A stretch of DNA of 64,000 nt, from positions 62,001 through 126,000 of the forward strand of contig NZ_LR215050.1 of NCBI RefSeq assembly GCF_900660755.1, written 5' to 3'. How positions within the stretch are numbered: the stretch's first letter is position 1; the number at the start of each line of letters is the position of its first letter. Of this stretch, positions 23,952-33,244 are shown in pieces. A program made the position numbers and the translations under genes. The DNA comes from Acholeplasma hippikon. GTDB lineage: Bacteria > Bacillota_I > Bacilli_A > Acholeplasmatales > Acholeplasmataceae. Under the pieces are notes generated by a model, which was not told the DNA's origin, made no database searches, and was given only the letters and a program-made list of their open reading frames with translations.

Positions 23952-24434
23952 ATGAGTATTTATCAAATTAGAGTTGAAGACATTGATAATAAAGTTGTGA
24001 TGTTAGATGAGTATAAAGGTAAGGTATTATTAATTGTTAATACCTCAACAAGTTGTTACTTGACACCGCAGTATGAAGGTTTACAAAGTCTTTACGATAA
24101 GTATAACCGCAGAGGGTTTGAAGTATTAGACTTCCCTACAACAGAATTTGAGAAGGATAGTCCAAAAACTATAGAAGATATTAATAAGTTCTGTGTGGAT
24201 CATTATGAAACAACATTTAGAAGATTTCAAAAAGTAAGAGTGAATGGTGATGATGAATCTATTTTATATACATATTTAAAACGTCACCAAAAAGGATTAT
24301 TCAATAAACATATTAAATGGAACTTTACCAAGTTCTTAGTTGATCAACATGGTAAAGTCATTAAACGATATGGTCCATTAGTAAAACCTGAAAGAATAGC
24401 ACTTGATATTGAAAAGCTTTTATCAGGTAAATAA
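23952..24434 (+). CDS. Glutathione peroxidase family protein (divergent)
   Basis: 160 aa thioredoxin-fold peroxidase. The peroxidatic Cys lies in NTSTSCYLTPQYEGLQ (about residue 37; family NTASxCGxTPQY), and the Trp and Asn of the tetrad are kept in KWNFTKFLVD. The Gln of the FPCNQFG motif is not: this protein reads FPTTEFE, so Gln becomes Glu and the adjacent resolving-type Cys becomes Thr. Peroxide reduction is likely but possibly altered. AGGAGG precedes the ATG; the ABC permease gene follows 11 bp later, so the three genes may form one operon. Confidence 0.88.
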   Translation: MSIYQIRVEDIDNKVVMLDEYKGKVLLIVNTSTSCYLTPQYEGLQSLYDKYNRRGFEVLDFPTTEFEKDSPKTIEDINKFCVDHYETTFRRFQKVRVNGDDESILYTYLKRHQKGLFNKHIKWNFTKFLVDQHGKVIKRYGPLVKPERIALDIEKLLSGK

Positions 24435-24445
24435 GGAGGAACATC

Positions 24446-25516
24446 ATGTTTTTAGCAATTAAAGAGTTACTTCAACAAAAGAAAAAGTTTGCGTTAATTA
24501 TTACAGTTGTTATATTGGTCAGTTATTTAGTTTATTTCTTAACATCACTTGCTTATGGTTTAGCATCAAGTTACACCAATGCAGTTGAAAAATGGGAATC
24601 AAATGAAATTATTATGACAGTTGATGCTAATGATAACTTAATGATGTCTTATATGACAAGTGCTGATTATGATACAGTCATCGTTAATGGTACAAAATCA
24701 AAAGTAGGCTTATTCCCAGCAGTAATTAACAATCCAACTGCAGCGGATGTATTATCAACTCGTTTGGATGTTTATTTCTTCGGTATTGAAAACGATAGTT
24801 TTATTAAGCCAGTTGAATATAAAAACACTAACCTTACAGGTTATCAAGTCATAGTTGATGAATCACTTCAAAAAAGTGGTTATAAGATTGGTGATAAGTT
24901 TGGTGTAACTGGTACAACGGATCAGTTTGAAATTATTGGATTTACTTCAAAAAGTACATATCAAACAGCACCGGTTATTTATATGGCATTAGATACTTAC
25001 CAAGCTTATCGTTTTGGTAAAGAAAACACACCAGATTTATTTAGTGGTGTAGTCGTTAGAGGAGAAGTTATGAGTCTCAAAGATGGACTTCAAACTTACC
25101 TTACAAAAGATTATATTAGTACATTACCAGGGTATACTGCACAAGTATTAACATTTGGTGTTATGATTGCCTTCTTAATCTTTATTGTCGCATTAGTTTT
25201 AGGTATTTTTATATATGTTTTAACAATTCAAAAAACAAGTATGTTTGGTGTCATGAAAGCTCAAGGTATTTCAAATAGATACATTGGTGGCTCAGTTATT
25301 TTCCAAACAGTTGCACTTGTATTAATTGGAATTGTTGTTGGATTAGCATTAACGCTAATCAGTGGGTACTTCTTAAAAGAAGTGATGCCGTTTGCTATTA
25401 ATATTACATTCTATAGTGTGATTACCCTAGCATTCTTTATATTCGCAATCTTTGGTGGATTATTCTCAGTAAAAGCAGTACTTAAGATCGATCCACTAAG
25501 AGCAATCGGAGGTTAA
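24446..25516 (+). CDS. ABC transporter permease (FtsX family)
   Basis: 356 aa with an N-terminal helix (about 15-37), an extracellular domain of about 195 residues and three C-terminal helices (about 235-260, 285-310 and 315-340): the MacB/FtsX permease layout. It includes MKAQGISNRYIG before helix 3, a conserved cytoplasmic coupling motif. AAGGAGG precedes the ATG. It pairs with the ATPase gene two bases downstream. Substrate unknown; the DevC/HrtB type (haem or glycolipid export) is possible. Confidence 0.88.
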   Translation: MFLAIKELLQQKKKFALIITVVILVSYLVYFLTSLAYGLASSYTNAVEKWESNEIIMTVDANDNLMMSYMTSADYDTVIVNGTKSKVGLFPAVINNPTAADVLSTRLDVYFFGIENDSFIKPVEYKNTNLTGYQVIVDESLQKSGYKIGDKFGVTGTTDQFEIIGFTSKSTYQTAPVIYMALDTYQAYRFGKENTPDLFSGVVVRGEVMSLKDGLQTYLTKDYISTLPGYTAQVLTFGVMIAFLIFIVALVLGIFIYVLTIQKTSMFGVMKAQGISNRYIGGSVIFQTVALVLIGIVVGLALTLISGYFLKEVMPFAINITFYSVITLAFFIFAIFGGLFSVKAVLKIDPLRAIGG

Positions 25517-25518
25517 TT

Positions 25519-26193
25519 GTGAGAGCTTTAATTGAAATGAAAGGTGTAACAAAAGATTTCCTTCAAGGAGATAATGTTATTTGTGCATTAAAAGAAACAA
25601 ACTTTACAGCTTATGAAGGAGAACTTATTGGGATTATTGGACCATCAGGTTCAGGTAAGTCAACATTTTTAACGATTTTAGGTGGTTTACAAAAACCTAC
25701 AACAGGTAAAGTTTTATTAGATGGTAAACCATTTAGTGAACTAGATGTTAAAGAAAAATCTAAAATTAGATTAGAAAAAATTGGATTTATCCTACAAGCA
25801 TCTAACCTAATTCCATTCTTAACTGTTAGAGATCAAATGGTGCTTTATAATCGCATTACAAAGACAAAAGTGAATGAAAAATTCATGTCTGAATTATTTC
25901 AAAAATTAGATGTAGAAAAAATTAAAAATAAGTTTCCTAATGAACTTTCTGGTGGCGAACGTCAACGTTCAGCAATCGCCAAAGCATTATATCATTCACC
26001 GTCTGTAATCTTTGCCGATGAACCAACTGCAAGTTTAGATTCAAATAGAGCATTTGAAGTTGTTAAATTATTAAAAGAAGCTACAAAAGAACAAAAGAAA
26101 GCAACCATAATGGTTACCCATGATGAAAGAATGCTTACATACTGTGATAAGGTTTACCGTATTGTCGATGGTGTCTTAAGCGAACAACAATAA
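25519..26193 (+). CDS. ABC transporter ATP-binding protein
   Basis: 224 aa, GTG start inside the tail of the permease gene's ribosome-spaced junction. Motifs: Walker A GPSGSGKST, Q-loop ILQASNLIP, signature LSGGERQR, Walker B VIFADEPTASLD and H-loop VTHDE. MacB/LolD/DevA branch. Forms a complex with the FtsX-type permease upstream. A terminator starts at its stop codon. Confidence 0.93.
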   Translation: MRALIEMKGVTKDFLQGDNVICALKETNFTAYEGELIGIIGPSGSGKSTFLTILGGLQKPTTGKVLLDGKPFSELDVKEKSKIRLEKIGFILQASNLIPFLTVRDQMVLYNRITKTKVNEKFMSELFQKLDVEKIKNKFPNELSGGERQRSAIAKALYHSPSVIFADEPTASLDSNRAFEVVKLLKEATKEQKKATIMVTHDERMLTYCDKVYRIVDGVLSEQQ

Positions 26194-26216
26194 AACTGCA
26201 GCAATGCAGTTTTTTG
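26192..26216 (+). terminator. Rho-independent terminator
   Basis: AAAACTGCA-GCAA-TGCAGTTTT hairpin followed by further T residues. Confidence 0.9.
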
Positions 26217-26272
26217 TTTAACTAATGATATAAAGTTTACTATGTTATAATTTTTAGTATAGAGGTGAACGT

Positions 26273-26998
26273 ATGATTTCAATTGCACTATGTGATGATG
26301 AAGACATCTATCTAACTAAATATGAAACAATGATGAGTGATTATTTTAAAAGTAAAAAACTTGAGTTTGAAATTATAAAGTTCAAGAGCGGAGAATCTTT
26401 ACTTTTTAATTTAGAAGATTTTAAGAATCGTTTTCAAATCATTGTATTGGATGTCTTAATGGGTAAAATCAATGGGATTGATACTGCATTAAAGATTAGA
26501 CAAAACAATGAAGATTTAAAAATCATTTTTTTAACTAGTTCAGAGTCGTTTGTCTTTAATGCATTTGATGCGAATCCAGTAAATTATTTAATCAAAAATA
26601 AAGATGATGATAAGTTAGTTTCTGTTTTAGATAAAGTGGTGAGTAAACTAAATACAAGTGTTAGTCAAGATAATTTTATTTATCAGACAAAAAGTACGCA
26701 TTTAAGTTTACCAAATTCAACTATTATGTACTTCGAAGTATATCAACGTATTATTTCAATTCATAGGTACAATATGGATACATATGATTTTTACTGCACA
26801 TTAAAAGAATTGGAAAAATTAATAGATGAAAAACGTTATGTTAAAGTATTTAGATCGTTTATTGTGAATATGCAATATATTCAAAAAATATATAATCACC
26901 AAGTTGAATTAAAAGATGGCACGCTTTTACCAATTTCAAGAAATTTATATGATGAAGTGAAACAGAAGTTTGCTAATTACTTAAATGAACATATATAG
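26273..26998 (+). CDS. LytTR-family response regulator
   Basis: 241 aa. The receiver domain (1-120) has acidic residues CDDED, phosphoacceptor Asp in IIVLDVLMG (about 61) and FLTSSE plus the late Lys. The LytTR DNA-binding domain (about 135-240) has YFEVYQRIISIH and the conserved FRSFIVNMQYI. AgrA/ComE-like regulators control surface and quorum genes. A TATAAT box lies at about 26245 and GAGGTG before the ATG. The kinase gene follows nine bases later. A paralogue is encoded at 40433-41155. Confidence 0.92.
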   Translation: MISIALCDDEDIYLTKYETMMSDYFKSKKLEFEIIKFKSGESLLFNLEDFKNRFQIIVLDVLMGKINGIDTALKIRQNNEDLKIIFLTSSESFVFNAFDANPVNYLIKNKDDDKLVSVLDKVVSKLNTSVSQDNFIYQTKSTHLSLPNSTIMYFEVYQRIISIHRYNMDTYDFYCTLKELEKLIDEKRYVKVFRSFIVNMQYIQKIYNHQVELKDGTLLPISRNLYDEVKQKFANYLNEHI

Positions 26999-27007
26999 GA
27001 GGTCTAG

Positions 27008-28318
27008 ATGGAATATCTACTTTTAGTTTTATCAGTTATTGCGATGGTAGTTAGTCTATATATCTACTTTACAAGATATATGAAAGCCATACCTGTATAT
27101 AAAAACTTCAAATTATTTATTATTTTGTTCATGGTTGTATCAGCAATTCCTTTATTTAACTTTAAAGGCATTCAACCATATTATGGTTTAAGAGCGCTAC
27201 TTGTTTTAATCATAAGTTTTTTCATGATATCACATGTCTTTAGAACGAATATTTTAACTAAAGTGTTCTTACTTTTAAATTATTTTATTTATATTTTTAC
27301 AGGCTTTTTATTCTTTTCTACAATTATATTAACCATCAAAGGTCAAACAATTTCGTTAGATTCAGTTAATCAAAATACGCTTTATAATTTAAGCTACTTA
27401 TTAAGTTATATGTTTGCCATTATAATGTTTATGTTAATTGATAAAGTCATTGTTAAAAACAAGATATTAAGTTTTTTCAATCAAAAAAATGTTTTACTTA
27501 ACTTAGTGATTTTGCAAATTGTCTTAATTTTTAATGCAATCTTTTTAGTAAGTGAAAGAAGTATTCAAGAATATTTAGGTTGGTTTAACCGTGGAGTTAT
27601 TTTTAATACGGTAGCAATCTACTTTACATATGTATTAAGTTTTATTCTATCTTTAAATATTGGTTATCTATCAGGTTATAAATTTTATAGTCAAACCTTA
27701 AAACAACAGTTAGATACACAATTATCTCACTATAAAAAATATGAAGATTATATGCAATCTTTAGCAAAATTTCAACATGATTATGAAAAGATTAATCACG
27801 CACTTACGATGCTAGACCAAAATACTGCAAAAGATATATTTGTTACTTCAAAAGAAGAATTGGATCAAATTACATCAAAGTATAAAAAATATTCAAACCA
27901 CTATATTTTAGATGCACTCATTTTAGATTTTAAAACAAAGTTAGAAAAGATTGGTTTAAAGTTTAAAGATGTATTTTTACCAGTTTCATTTGAAATGTCA
28001 GAGTATGATTTTATTAAACTTTTCTATAATATTTTCCAAAATATTTATGAAGCATTAGTGAAAGTTGAGTTAGCTGATAGAGCTTTAGAAATCAAACAAT
28101 ACGTAAGTAATAATTATCAAATTTATGATTTTAAGAATACTGCTCATGGAGCCAACTACCAGTTTAAGACAACTAAAACCAATAAAATACTTCATGGTTA
28201 TGGCTTAACAATTATTGAAGATATTGTTCAAAAATATGGTGGTATCGTAACAAAAGAAATTAAATTAGAAAATGAAAAATATTATTTTGAAATGAAGTTA
28301 TACTTTTCTATGAAATAA
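27008..28318 (+). CDS. Sensor histidine kinase, GHKL (AgrC/ComD) type
   Basis: 436 aa. Six or seven transmembrane helices fill residues 1-225 (a peptide-sensing-like membrane domain). They are followed by the dimerisation/phosphoacceptor helix with KFQHDYEKINHAL (His about 256) and an ATPase domain with NIFQNIYEAL as the N box and GYGLTIIEDIVQKYGG as the G box. Partner of the LytTR regulator immediately upstream. The ligand is unknown; no precursor-peptide gene is seen nearby. Confidence 0.88.
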   Translation: MEYLLLVLSVIAMVVSLYIYFTRYMKAIPVYKNFKLFIILFMVVSAIPLFNFKGIQPYYGLRALLVLIISFFMISHVFRTNILTKVFLLLNYFIYIFTGFLFFSTIILTIKGQTISLDSVNQNTLYNLSYLLSYMFAIIMFMLIDKVIVKNKILSFFNQKNVLLNLVILQIVLIFNAIFLVSERSIQEYLGWFNRGVIFNTVAIYFTYVLSFILSLNIGYLSGYKFYSQTLKQQLDTQLSHYKKYEDYMQSLAKFQHDYEKINHALTMLDQNTAKDIFVTSKEELDQITSKYKKYSNHYILDALILDFKTKLEKIGLKFKDVFLPVSFEMSEYDFIKLFYNIFQNIYEALVKVELADRALEIKQYVSNNYQIYDFKNTAHGANYQFKTTKTNKILHGYGLTIIEDIVQKYGGIVTKEIKLENEKYYFEMKLYFSMK

Positions 28319-28400
28319 ACGTTTCAAGTTTTATTTAGATTTTTGATTTATATATGTTACAATATCTATATAAAGCAACATGTATAAAAAGGGGATAAAC

Positions 28401-28613
28401 ATGGCTAAATACTGTTCAAATTGTGGTACGGAGTTAAAAGACGATCAAGATGTGTGTCTAAACTGTGGTGTAGCAGTAAAAAAAGAAAATCAAAGTTCAG
28501 ACTTTTTTAAAGACAATGATATAGATATTGTTGTTTTAATTGTCTTAGCGATTATATTTTTACCAGCTGCCCTCATATACGTGCTATACAAAATGAGTAA
28601 GAAAAAGGGGTAA
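28401..28613 (+). CDS. Zinc-ribbon membrane protein 1
   Basis: About 70 aa; ATG 28401 follows AAAGGGGAT and is preferred to 28380. An N-terminal zinc ribbon CSNCGTELKDDQDVCLNCG (two CxxC knuckles) is joined to one C-terminal transmembrane helix (IVVLIVLAIIFLPAALIYVL). First of three tandem paralogues downstream of the LytTR system. Function unknown; the ribbon probably lies in the cytoplasm. Confidence 0.8.
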   Translation: MAKYCSNCGTELKDDQDVCLNCGVAVKKENQSSDFFKDNDIDIVVLIVLAIIFLPAALIYVLYKMSKKKG

Positions 28614-28618
28614 GTATT

Positions 28619-28957
28619 ATGAATTATTGTCCACATTGTGGTGAGAAAGTAAATCCGGATCAAACTGTGTGTTTGAATTGCGGTAAGTTTTTAGATTCAG
28701 CTAATACAAGTCCTACAAAAGTAGCAGAAGATAATGGTGGCGGTGGTTGGACTTTATTAGGGTTTTTCATGCCGTTAATTGGGGTCATTCTTTATGTTAT
28801 TTGGATAAATGAAAGACCAAACACTGCAAAATCGCTCATTAAAGGTGTCTTTACTTCACTTATTGTTGCGGGCGTTATCTTTGTTTTATGGATTATTATT
28901 GCGGTAATCATTGTAGGTACAATGGGGTTATCTCAATACTTAGCATTGTTAATTTAA
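28619..28957 (+). CDS. Zinc-ribbon membrane protein 2
   Basis: 112 aa. The same ribbon (CPHCGEKVNPDQTVCLNCG) is followed by a glycine-rich GGGGWTLLGFF linker and two membrane helices (about 50-65 and 78-105). It starts five bases after the previous stop with an AAAGGGG ribosome site. Paralogue of the neighbouring genes. Confidence 0.8.
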   Translation: MNYCPHCGEKVNPDQTVCLNCGKFLDSANTSPTKVAEDNGGGGWTLLGFFMPLIGVILYVIWINERPNTAKSLIKGVFTSLIVAGVIFVLWIIIAVIIVGTMGLSQYLALLI

Positions 28958-28990
28958 TTCAAAAATATTATATATAAAGAGGGAAAGTAA

Positions 28991-29296
28991 ATGAATTTTT
29001 GTCCACATTGTGGTGAACGAGTTAATTCTGATCAAGATGTATGTTTAAACTGTGGTGCGATGCTTAAAAACAGATCTACATCAACAACACATACTCATGT
29101 TAAGGATGTTGGTGGATTTGGATGGGGCTTCTTGGGCTTTATGATACCAATTGCTGGAATTATTATTTATGCATTAATGAAAGATACACAACCATTAAAT
29201 GCTTCAGCAGCATTGAAGGGTGCGCTGATATCAATTGGTATTAGTGTCTTGTTTTATATTATTATAGCTGCTACAGGATTTGGTTTATACTATTAA
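28991..29296 (+). CDS. Zinc-ribbon membrane protein 3
   Basis: 101 aa. The ribbon (CPHCGERVNSDQDVCLNCG) is followed by GGFGWGFLGFMIPIAG and two membrane helices, very like protein 2, so a tandem duplication is likely. It ends at a terminator, closing the three-gene cluster. Confidence 0.8.
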   Translation: MNFCPHCGERVNSDQDVCLNCGAMLKNRSTSTTHTHVKDVGGFGWGFLGFMIPIAGIIIYALMKDTQPLNASAALKGALISIGISVLFYIIIAATGFGLYY

Positions 29297-29325
29297 ATAA
29301 AGTGCTTTTGCGCTTTATTTTTTTA
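29297..29325 (+). terminator. Rho-independent terminator
   Basis: ATAAAGTGC/GCGCTTTAT stem with a TTTT loop, then seven or more T residues. Confidence 0.85.
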
Positions 29326-29452
29326 TGTTCAATGCTTTTTTGTATCATTTTAATAACTGGTTATATAAAATGTATTTTTTAAAAAGGTTTCAATTGAAAA
29401 AAGAGATTAAAAATGTTAAATTATAATTGAATACAATAAAAGGAGAAAATGA

Positions 29453-30532
29453 ATGAAAAAGTTATTCGCTTTACTATTTGTTTTAGTAGCAGGGTTTGTA
29501 CTTGTTTCATGTGGTAATCAAGCAAAAGAAATTGCTATGATTACAGATACGGGTGACATTGACGATGGTTCTTTTAATGAAGGAACTTGGAAGGGCATTC
29601 AAAAATATGCCGAAGAGCATAATAAGAAGGCTCAATATTATAAGCCAGGTGGAGAAACAACAGGTGACTACTTAGCAGCTATTGATTTAGCTGTTGCAGG
29701 TGGAGCTAAGATTGTTATTACTCCAGGTTTCTATTTTGAAGTCCCAGTTTTCCAAGCACAAACTAAATATCCAGATGTTAAGTTTGTTATCTTGGATGGT
29801 GCACCTCATAGTGGTGACTACAATAATGTAATTAATGAAAATACATTATCTATCTTCTTTAAAGAAGAAGAATCAGGATTCTTAGCAGGTTATGCAACTT
29901 ACTTAGATGGTAAGACTAAACTTGGATTCATGGGTGGTATTGCTGTTCCAGCCGTTCAAAGATTCGGTATTGGTTGGGTTGCAGGTGCTTACTATGCAGC
30001 TAAAGAAAAAGGCGATGCAAACTATGCTTACGATCCAGCAAACTATACATACTTAGGTGACTTTGGTCCTAAGGCTGAATTTGCTACAATGGCTGGTACT
30101 TGGTATGACCGTGGAGTAGAAGCTATCCATGCTGCAGCAGGTGGTGCTGGTTTATCAGTTATGTCAGCAGCAACTTCAAGAACAAATAAATGGGTTATCG
30201 GTGTTGACTCATACCAATCTGGAGATTCTAATACAGTATTATCTTCAGCAGTTAAAGGTGTTGGTACTGCGGCATACGAAGCATTAGAAGATTTCTATAA
30301 TGGTACTTTCCAAGGTGGTAAATCAATCACTTTAGGTGCTAAAGAAGATGCAGTTGGATTACCTATGGCAACTTCAAGATTTACTTCATTTAATGAAGCT
30401 AAATATGATGAAATCTTTGGAAAAGTTAAATCTACATTAGCAGTTCCAAACGATGCAGCAAAACTTAAGACATTTATCGAAGGTTTAGGCTATACATTCC
30501 CAGAAGGTTTATCAGAAGCAATTGCAGGATAA
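29453..30532 (+). CDS. BMP family lipoprotein, nucleoside-binding
   Basis: 359 aa. The signal peptide ends in a lipobox (VLVSCGN, Cys about 20). The periplasmic-binding-type domain starts IAMITDTGDIDDGSFNEGTWKG, the hallmark of the BMP/PnrA/Med family that binds purine nucleosides. The tail GLPMATSRFTSFN is also family-typical. It presents nucleosides to the ABC transporter encoded downstream. Highly biased codon use and a separate terminator suggest strong expression. Confidence 0.93.
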   Translation: MKKLFALLFVLVAGFVLVSCGNQAKEIAMITDTGDIDDGSFNEGTWKGIQKYAEEHNKKAQYYKPGGETTGDYLAAIDLAVAGGAKIVITPGFYFEVPVFQAQTKYPDVKFVILDGAPHSGDYNNVINENTLSIFFKEEESGFLAGYATYLDGKTKLGFMGGIAVPAVQRFGIGWVAGAYYAAKEKGDANYAYDPANYTYLGDFGPKAEFATMAGTWYDRGVEAIHAAAGGAGLSVMSAATSRTNKWVIGVDSYQSGDSNTVLSSAVKGVGTAAYEALEDFYNGTFQGGKSITLGAKEDAVGLPMATSRFTSFNEAKYDEIFGKVKSTLAVPNDAAKLKTFIEGLGYTFPEGLSEAIAG

Positions 30533-30557
30533 TTAATCAATAAAAAATAATTTAGAG

Positions 30558-30596
30558 ATATGGGAAACAATAAAGTTTTTGTTTCCCATATTTTTA
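30558..30596 (+). terminator. Strong hairpin between binding-protein and transporter genes
   Basis: A 13-bp perfect stem, ATATGGGAAACAA with TTGTTTCCCATAT, is followed by TTTTAT. It would stop most transcripts after the lipoprotein gene and let a minority read into the ATPase and permease genes. Confidence 0.9.
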
Positions 30597-30617
30597 TAAA
30601 AAAGGGGTTCTGACGCT

Positions 30618-32126
30618 ATGATTGAAATGCGTAATATTACAAAAAAATTTGGACCTTTAGTTGCAAACGACAATATTTCATTTGTTGCTTATCCTGGTAA
30701 AATCCATGCCTTATTAGGTGAAAATGGAGCGGGTAAGAGTACATTAATGTCAATTCTTTTTGGTTTATATAAGCAAGATGAAGGTGATATTTTAATTAAC
30801 GATGAAGTCGTTCAAATTAATAATCCAAATGATGCCACTAAGTATAAAATTGGGATGGTCCATCAACACTTTAAATTAGTTGAAGTGTTTACCGTTTTAG
30901 ATAATATTATCTTAGGGGTTGAAGAATCAAAAGGTGTGTTCCTTACAAAACAAAAGGCTCGTGAAAAAATCACTGGCTTGATGGATAAATATAAGCTTTT
31001 TGTTGATTTAGATAGTTATGTCAAGGATTTAACTGTTGGCGAACAACAAAAAGTTGAAATTCTAAAGATGTTATACCGTGATAGTGAAATCTTAATTTTT
31101 GATGAACCAACAGCGGTTTTAACACCTCAAGAAATTCACGAATTTATGGGTATTATTAAAGGGTTTGCTAAAGAAAATAAAGTTGTCATTTTAATTACGC
31201 ATAAATTGAACGAAATAAAAGAAGCTGCGGAAGAATGTACAATTCTTAGACGCGGTAAGAAAATTGATACCGTTAATGTAAAAGATGTTACGGTTAAACA
31301 ATTAGCTGAAATGATGGTTGGTCGTGTCATTGATCAATCATATAAAAAGGCACCATATCAACCAGGTGAAGAAGTATTAACTGTTAGAAACGTCAATCTT
31401 CAAGGAAAAAATAAGCATCTTTTAACAGATGTTTCATTTAGTGTGAAATCAGGTGAAATTGTTGGGGTCGCTGGTATTGATGGAAATGGACAAAATGAAC
31501 TTGTTCAAGTTTTAACAGGATTAATGAAACCTTCATCAGGCGAGATTCTAATTAACGGAACTGATGTTAGCCGTTATTCGATTAGAAAACGTAACGAATA
31601 TTTATCTCATATTCCAGAAGATAGACAAAAACATGGATTAGTCTTAGACTATAACCTTGCATATAATTTAGTATTACAAACATATTTTAAAGAACCTTTC
31701 CAACATAAAGGAAAGTTAAATCACAAAGAAATTGTTAACTATGCTGAAAAGTTAGTTGAACAATATGATATTCGCAGTGCAAATGGTATTAAGTCATCTG
31801 CAAGAAGCATGAGTGGTGGTAATCAGCAAAAAGCTATTATTGCTAGGGAACTTGAAAAACAGCACGATTTAGTCATTGCATTCCAACCAACCAGAGGTCT
31901 AGATGTTGGTGCAATTGAAAATATTCATAAAGAATTGATAGCAGAAAGAGATAAAGGTAAAGCAATTTTACTTGTGTCATTTGAGTTACAAGAAATTATG
32001 AGTTTATCTGATGTTATTTTAGTTATTTTTGAAGGCCAAATTGTAGGTAAGTTTAGAAGAAATGAAATTGATGATAATGAGATTGGACTTTATATGTCTG
32101 GTTCTAAGAGAGGAACAAATGTATGA
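30618..32126 (+). CDS. Nucleoside ABC transporter ATPase (two ATP-binding domains)
   Basis: 502 aa with two fused ATPase domains, as in NupA/YufO and sugar-type RbsA ATPases. Domain 1 has GENGAGKST, signature LTVGEQQK, ILIFDEPTAVLTP and LITHK. Domain 2 has the degenerate Walker A GIDGNGQNE, then MSGGNQQK and FQPTRGLDVG. It energises uptake of purine nucleosides bound by the BMP lipoprotein, with the two permeases that follow. Its stop overlaps the first permease start (ATGA). AAAAGGGG lies before the ATG. Confidence 0.93.
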   Translation: MIEMRNITKKFGPLVANDNISFVAYPGKIHALLGENGAGKSTLMSILFGLYKQDEGDILINDEVVQINNPNDATKYKIGMVHQHFKLVEVFTVLDNIILGVEESKGVFLTKQKAREKITGLMDKYKLFVDLDSYVKDLTVGEQQKVEILKMLYRDSEILIFDEPTAVLTPQEIHEFMGIIKGFAKENKVVILITHKLNEIKEAAEECTILRRGKKIDTVNVKDVTVKQLAEMMVGRVIDQSYKKAPYQPGEEVLTVRNVNLQGKNKHLLTDVSFSVKSGEIVGVAGIDGNGQNELVQVLTGLMKPSSGEILINGTDVSRYSIRKRNEYLSHIPEDRQKHGLVLDYNLAYNLVLQTYFKEPFQHKGKLNHKEIVNYAEKLVEQYDIRSANGIKSSARSMSGGNQQKAIIARELEKQHDLVIAFQPTRGLDVGAIENIHKELIAERDKGKAILLVSFELQEIMSLSDVILVIFEGQIVGKFRRNEIDDNEIGLYMSGSKRGTNV

Positions 32127-33244
32127 AAGAAAAATTAAATAACTTCTTTTTATCAATCAAAAAGGGATTTAGTAAAATGGATCCTCGTTTCAAAAATAGT
32201 TTACTTGCAGTAGGTATTGGTATCTTAGTTGGATTTATCGTGATGTTAATCTTTAATCCAGCGAATGCGTTCCCCGCTTTATTCGCAATGCTTCTTGGAG
32301 GTTTCCGCGGTGGAATTAAAGGGGTTGGCGATGTTTTACTAAAAGCAACACCAATTATTCTTACTGGGGTAGCATTAGCTGTTACCTTTAAATCAGGATT
32401 ATTTAATATCGGTGCACCAGGCCAAATGGTCATTGGCGCATATGTTGCAATTCATGTTGGTGTTTTATGGCCATTGCCACCTGTTATTCATTGGTTAGTG
32501 GCACTTATTTTAGGTACAATTGCTGGTGCAATTTGGGGAGCAATACCTGGTTTACTTAAAGCATTTAGAAATGTAAATGAAGTCGTCTCGAGTATTATGC
32601 TTAACTATATTGCAATGTACTTAGTTGTTTACTTAGTACGTTCAAATGTATATAATCAGCTTTATGCAAAATCAAAAAATATTTTACCTTCAGCAGAATT
32701 ACCTCAAATGAGTCTCATTTTTGGTAACTCAGATGTAAATATTGGTTTATTCATTGCTATTGGCGTGGCATTATTGATTCACTATGTATTTAGACATACT
32801 GTTTTAGGATATGAACTTAAAGCAACTGGATTTAACCCGGATGCGAGTCGCTATGCAGGTATGAATTCTAAATTAAATATTGTGACTTCAATGGTAATCT
32901 CAGGTGCAATCGTAGGTTTAGCTGGTGCGATTCAATATCTAGTTATTGGTACGAACCTTGGTGTAACTTCAACCTTATTAGGTGAAGGATTTGATGGGAT
33001 TTCAGTAGCCCTATTAGGAATGCTAGAGCCAATTGGTGCACTTATCTCAGGAATATTCCTAAGTCATATTAGACAAGGTGGATATTATATGCAAGTATAT
33101 GGTTTCCCACCACAAATTATTGAAATCATTATCTCAATTGTTGTTTACACAACTTCAATTAGTGCAGGTATTTCACTTTTCTATCAACGTATCAAACGTC
33201 AAAGAGAAGAAAAGAAATTAAAAGAAAGTGAGGATAAGAACTAA
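32123..33244 (+). CDS. Nucleoside ABC transporter permease 1
   Basis: 373 aa polytopic permease of the BPD_transp_2 (branched-chain/ribose type) family, like NupB/YufP. A cytoplasmic N-terminus of about 25 residues is followed by eight or more helices. Family motifs include GAPGQMVIGAYVA (about 93), NEVVSSIMLNYIA (about 152) and LRATGFNPDAS-like KATGFNPDASRYAGM (about 234). It is coupled to the ATPase gene by ATGA overlap and to permease 2 by a one-base overlap (TAATG). Confidence 0.9.
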   Translation: MKEKLNNFFLSIKKGFSKMDPRFKNSLLAVGIGILVGFIVMLIFNPANAFPALFAMLLGGFRGGIKGVGDVLLKATPIILTGVALAVTFKSGLFNIGAPGQMVIGAYVAIHVGVLWPLPPVIHWLVALILGTIAGAIWGAIPGLLKAFRNVNEVVSSIMLNYIAMYLVVYLVRSNVYNQLYAKSKNILPSAELPQMSLIFGNSDVNIGLFIAIGVALLIHYVFRHTVLGYELKATGFNPDASRYAGMNSKLNIVTSMVISGAIVGLAGAIQYLVIGTNLGVTSTLLGEGFDGISVALLGMLEPIGALISGIFLSHIRQGGYYMQVYGFPPQIIEIIISIVVYTTSISAGISLFYQRIKRQREEKKLKESEDKN

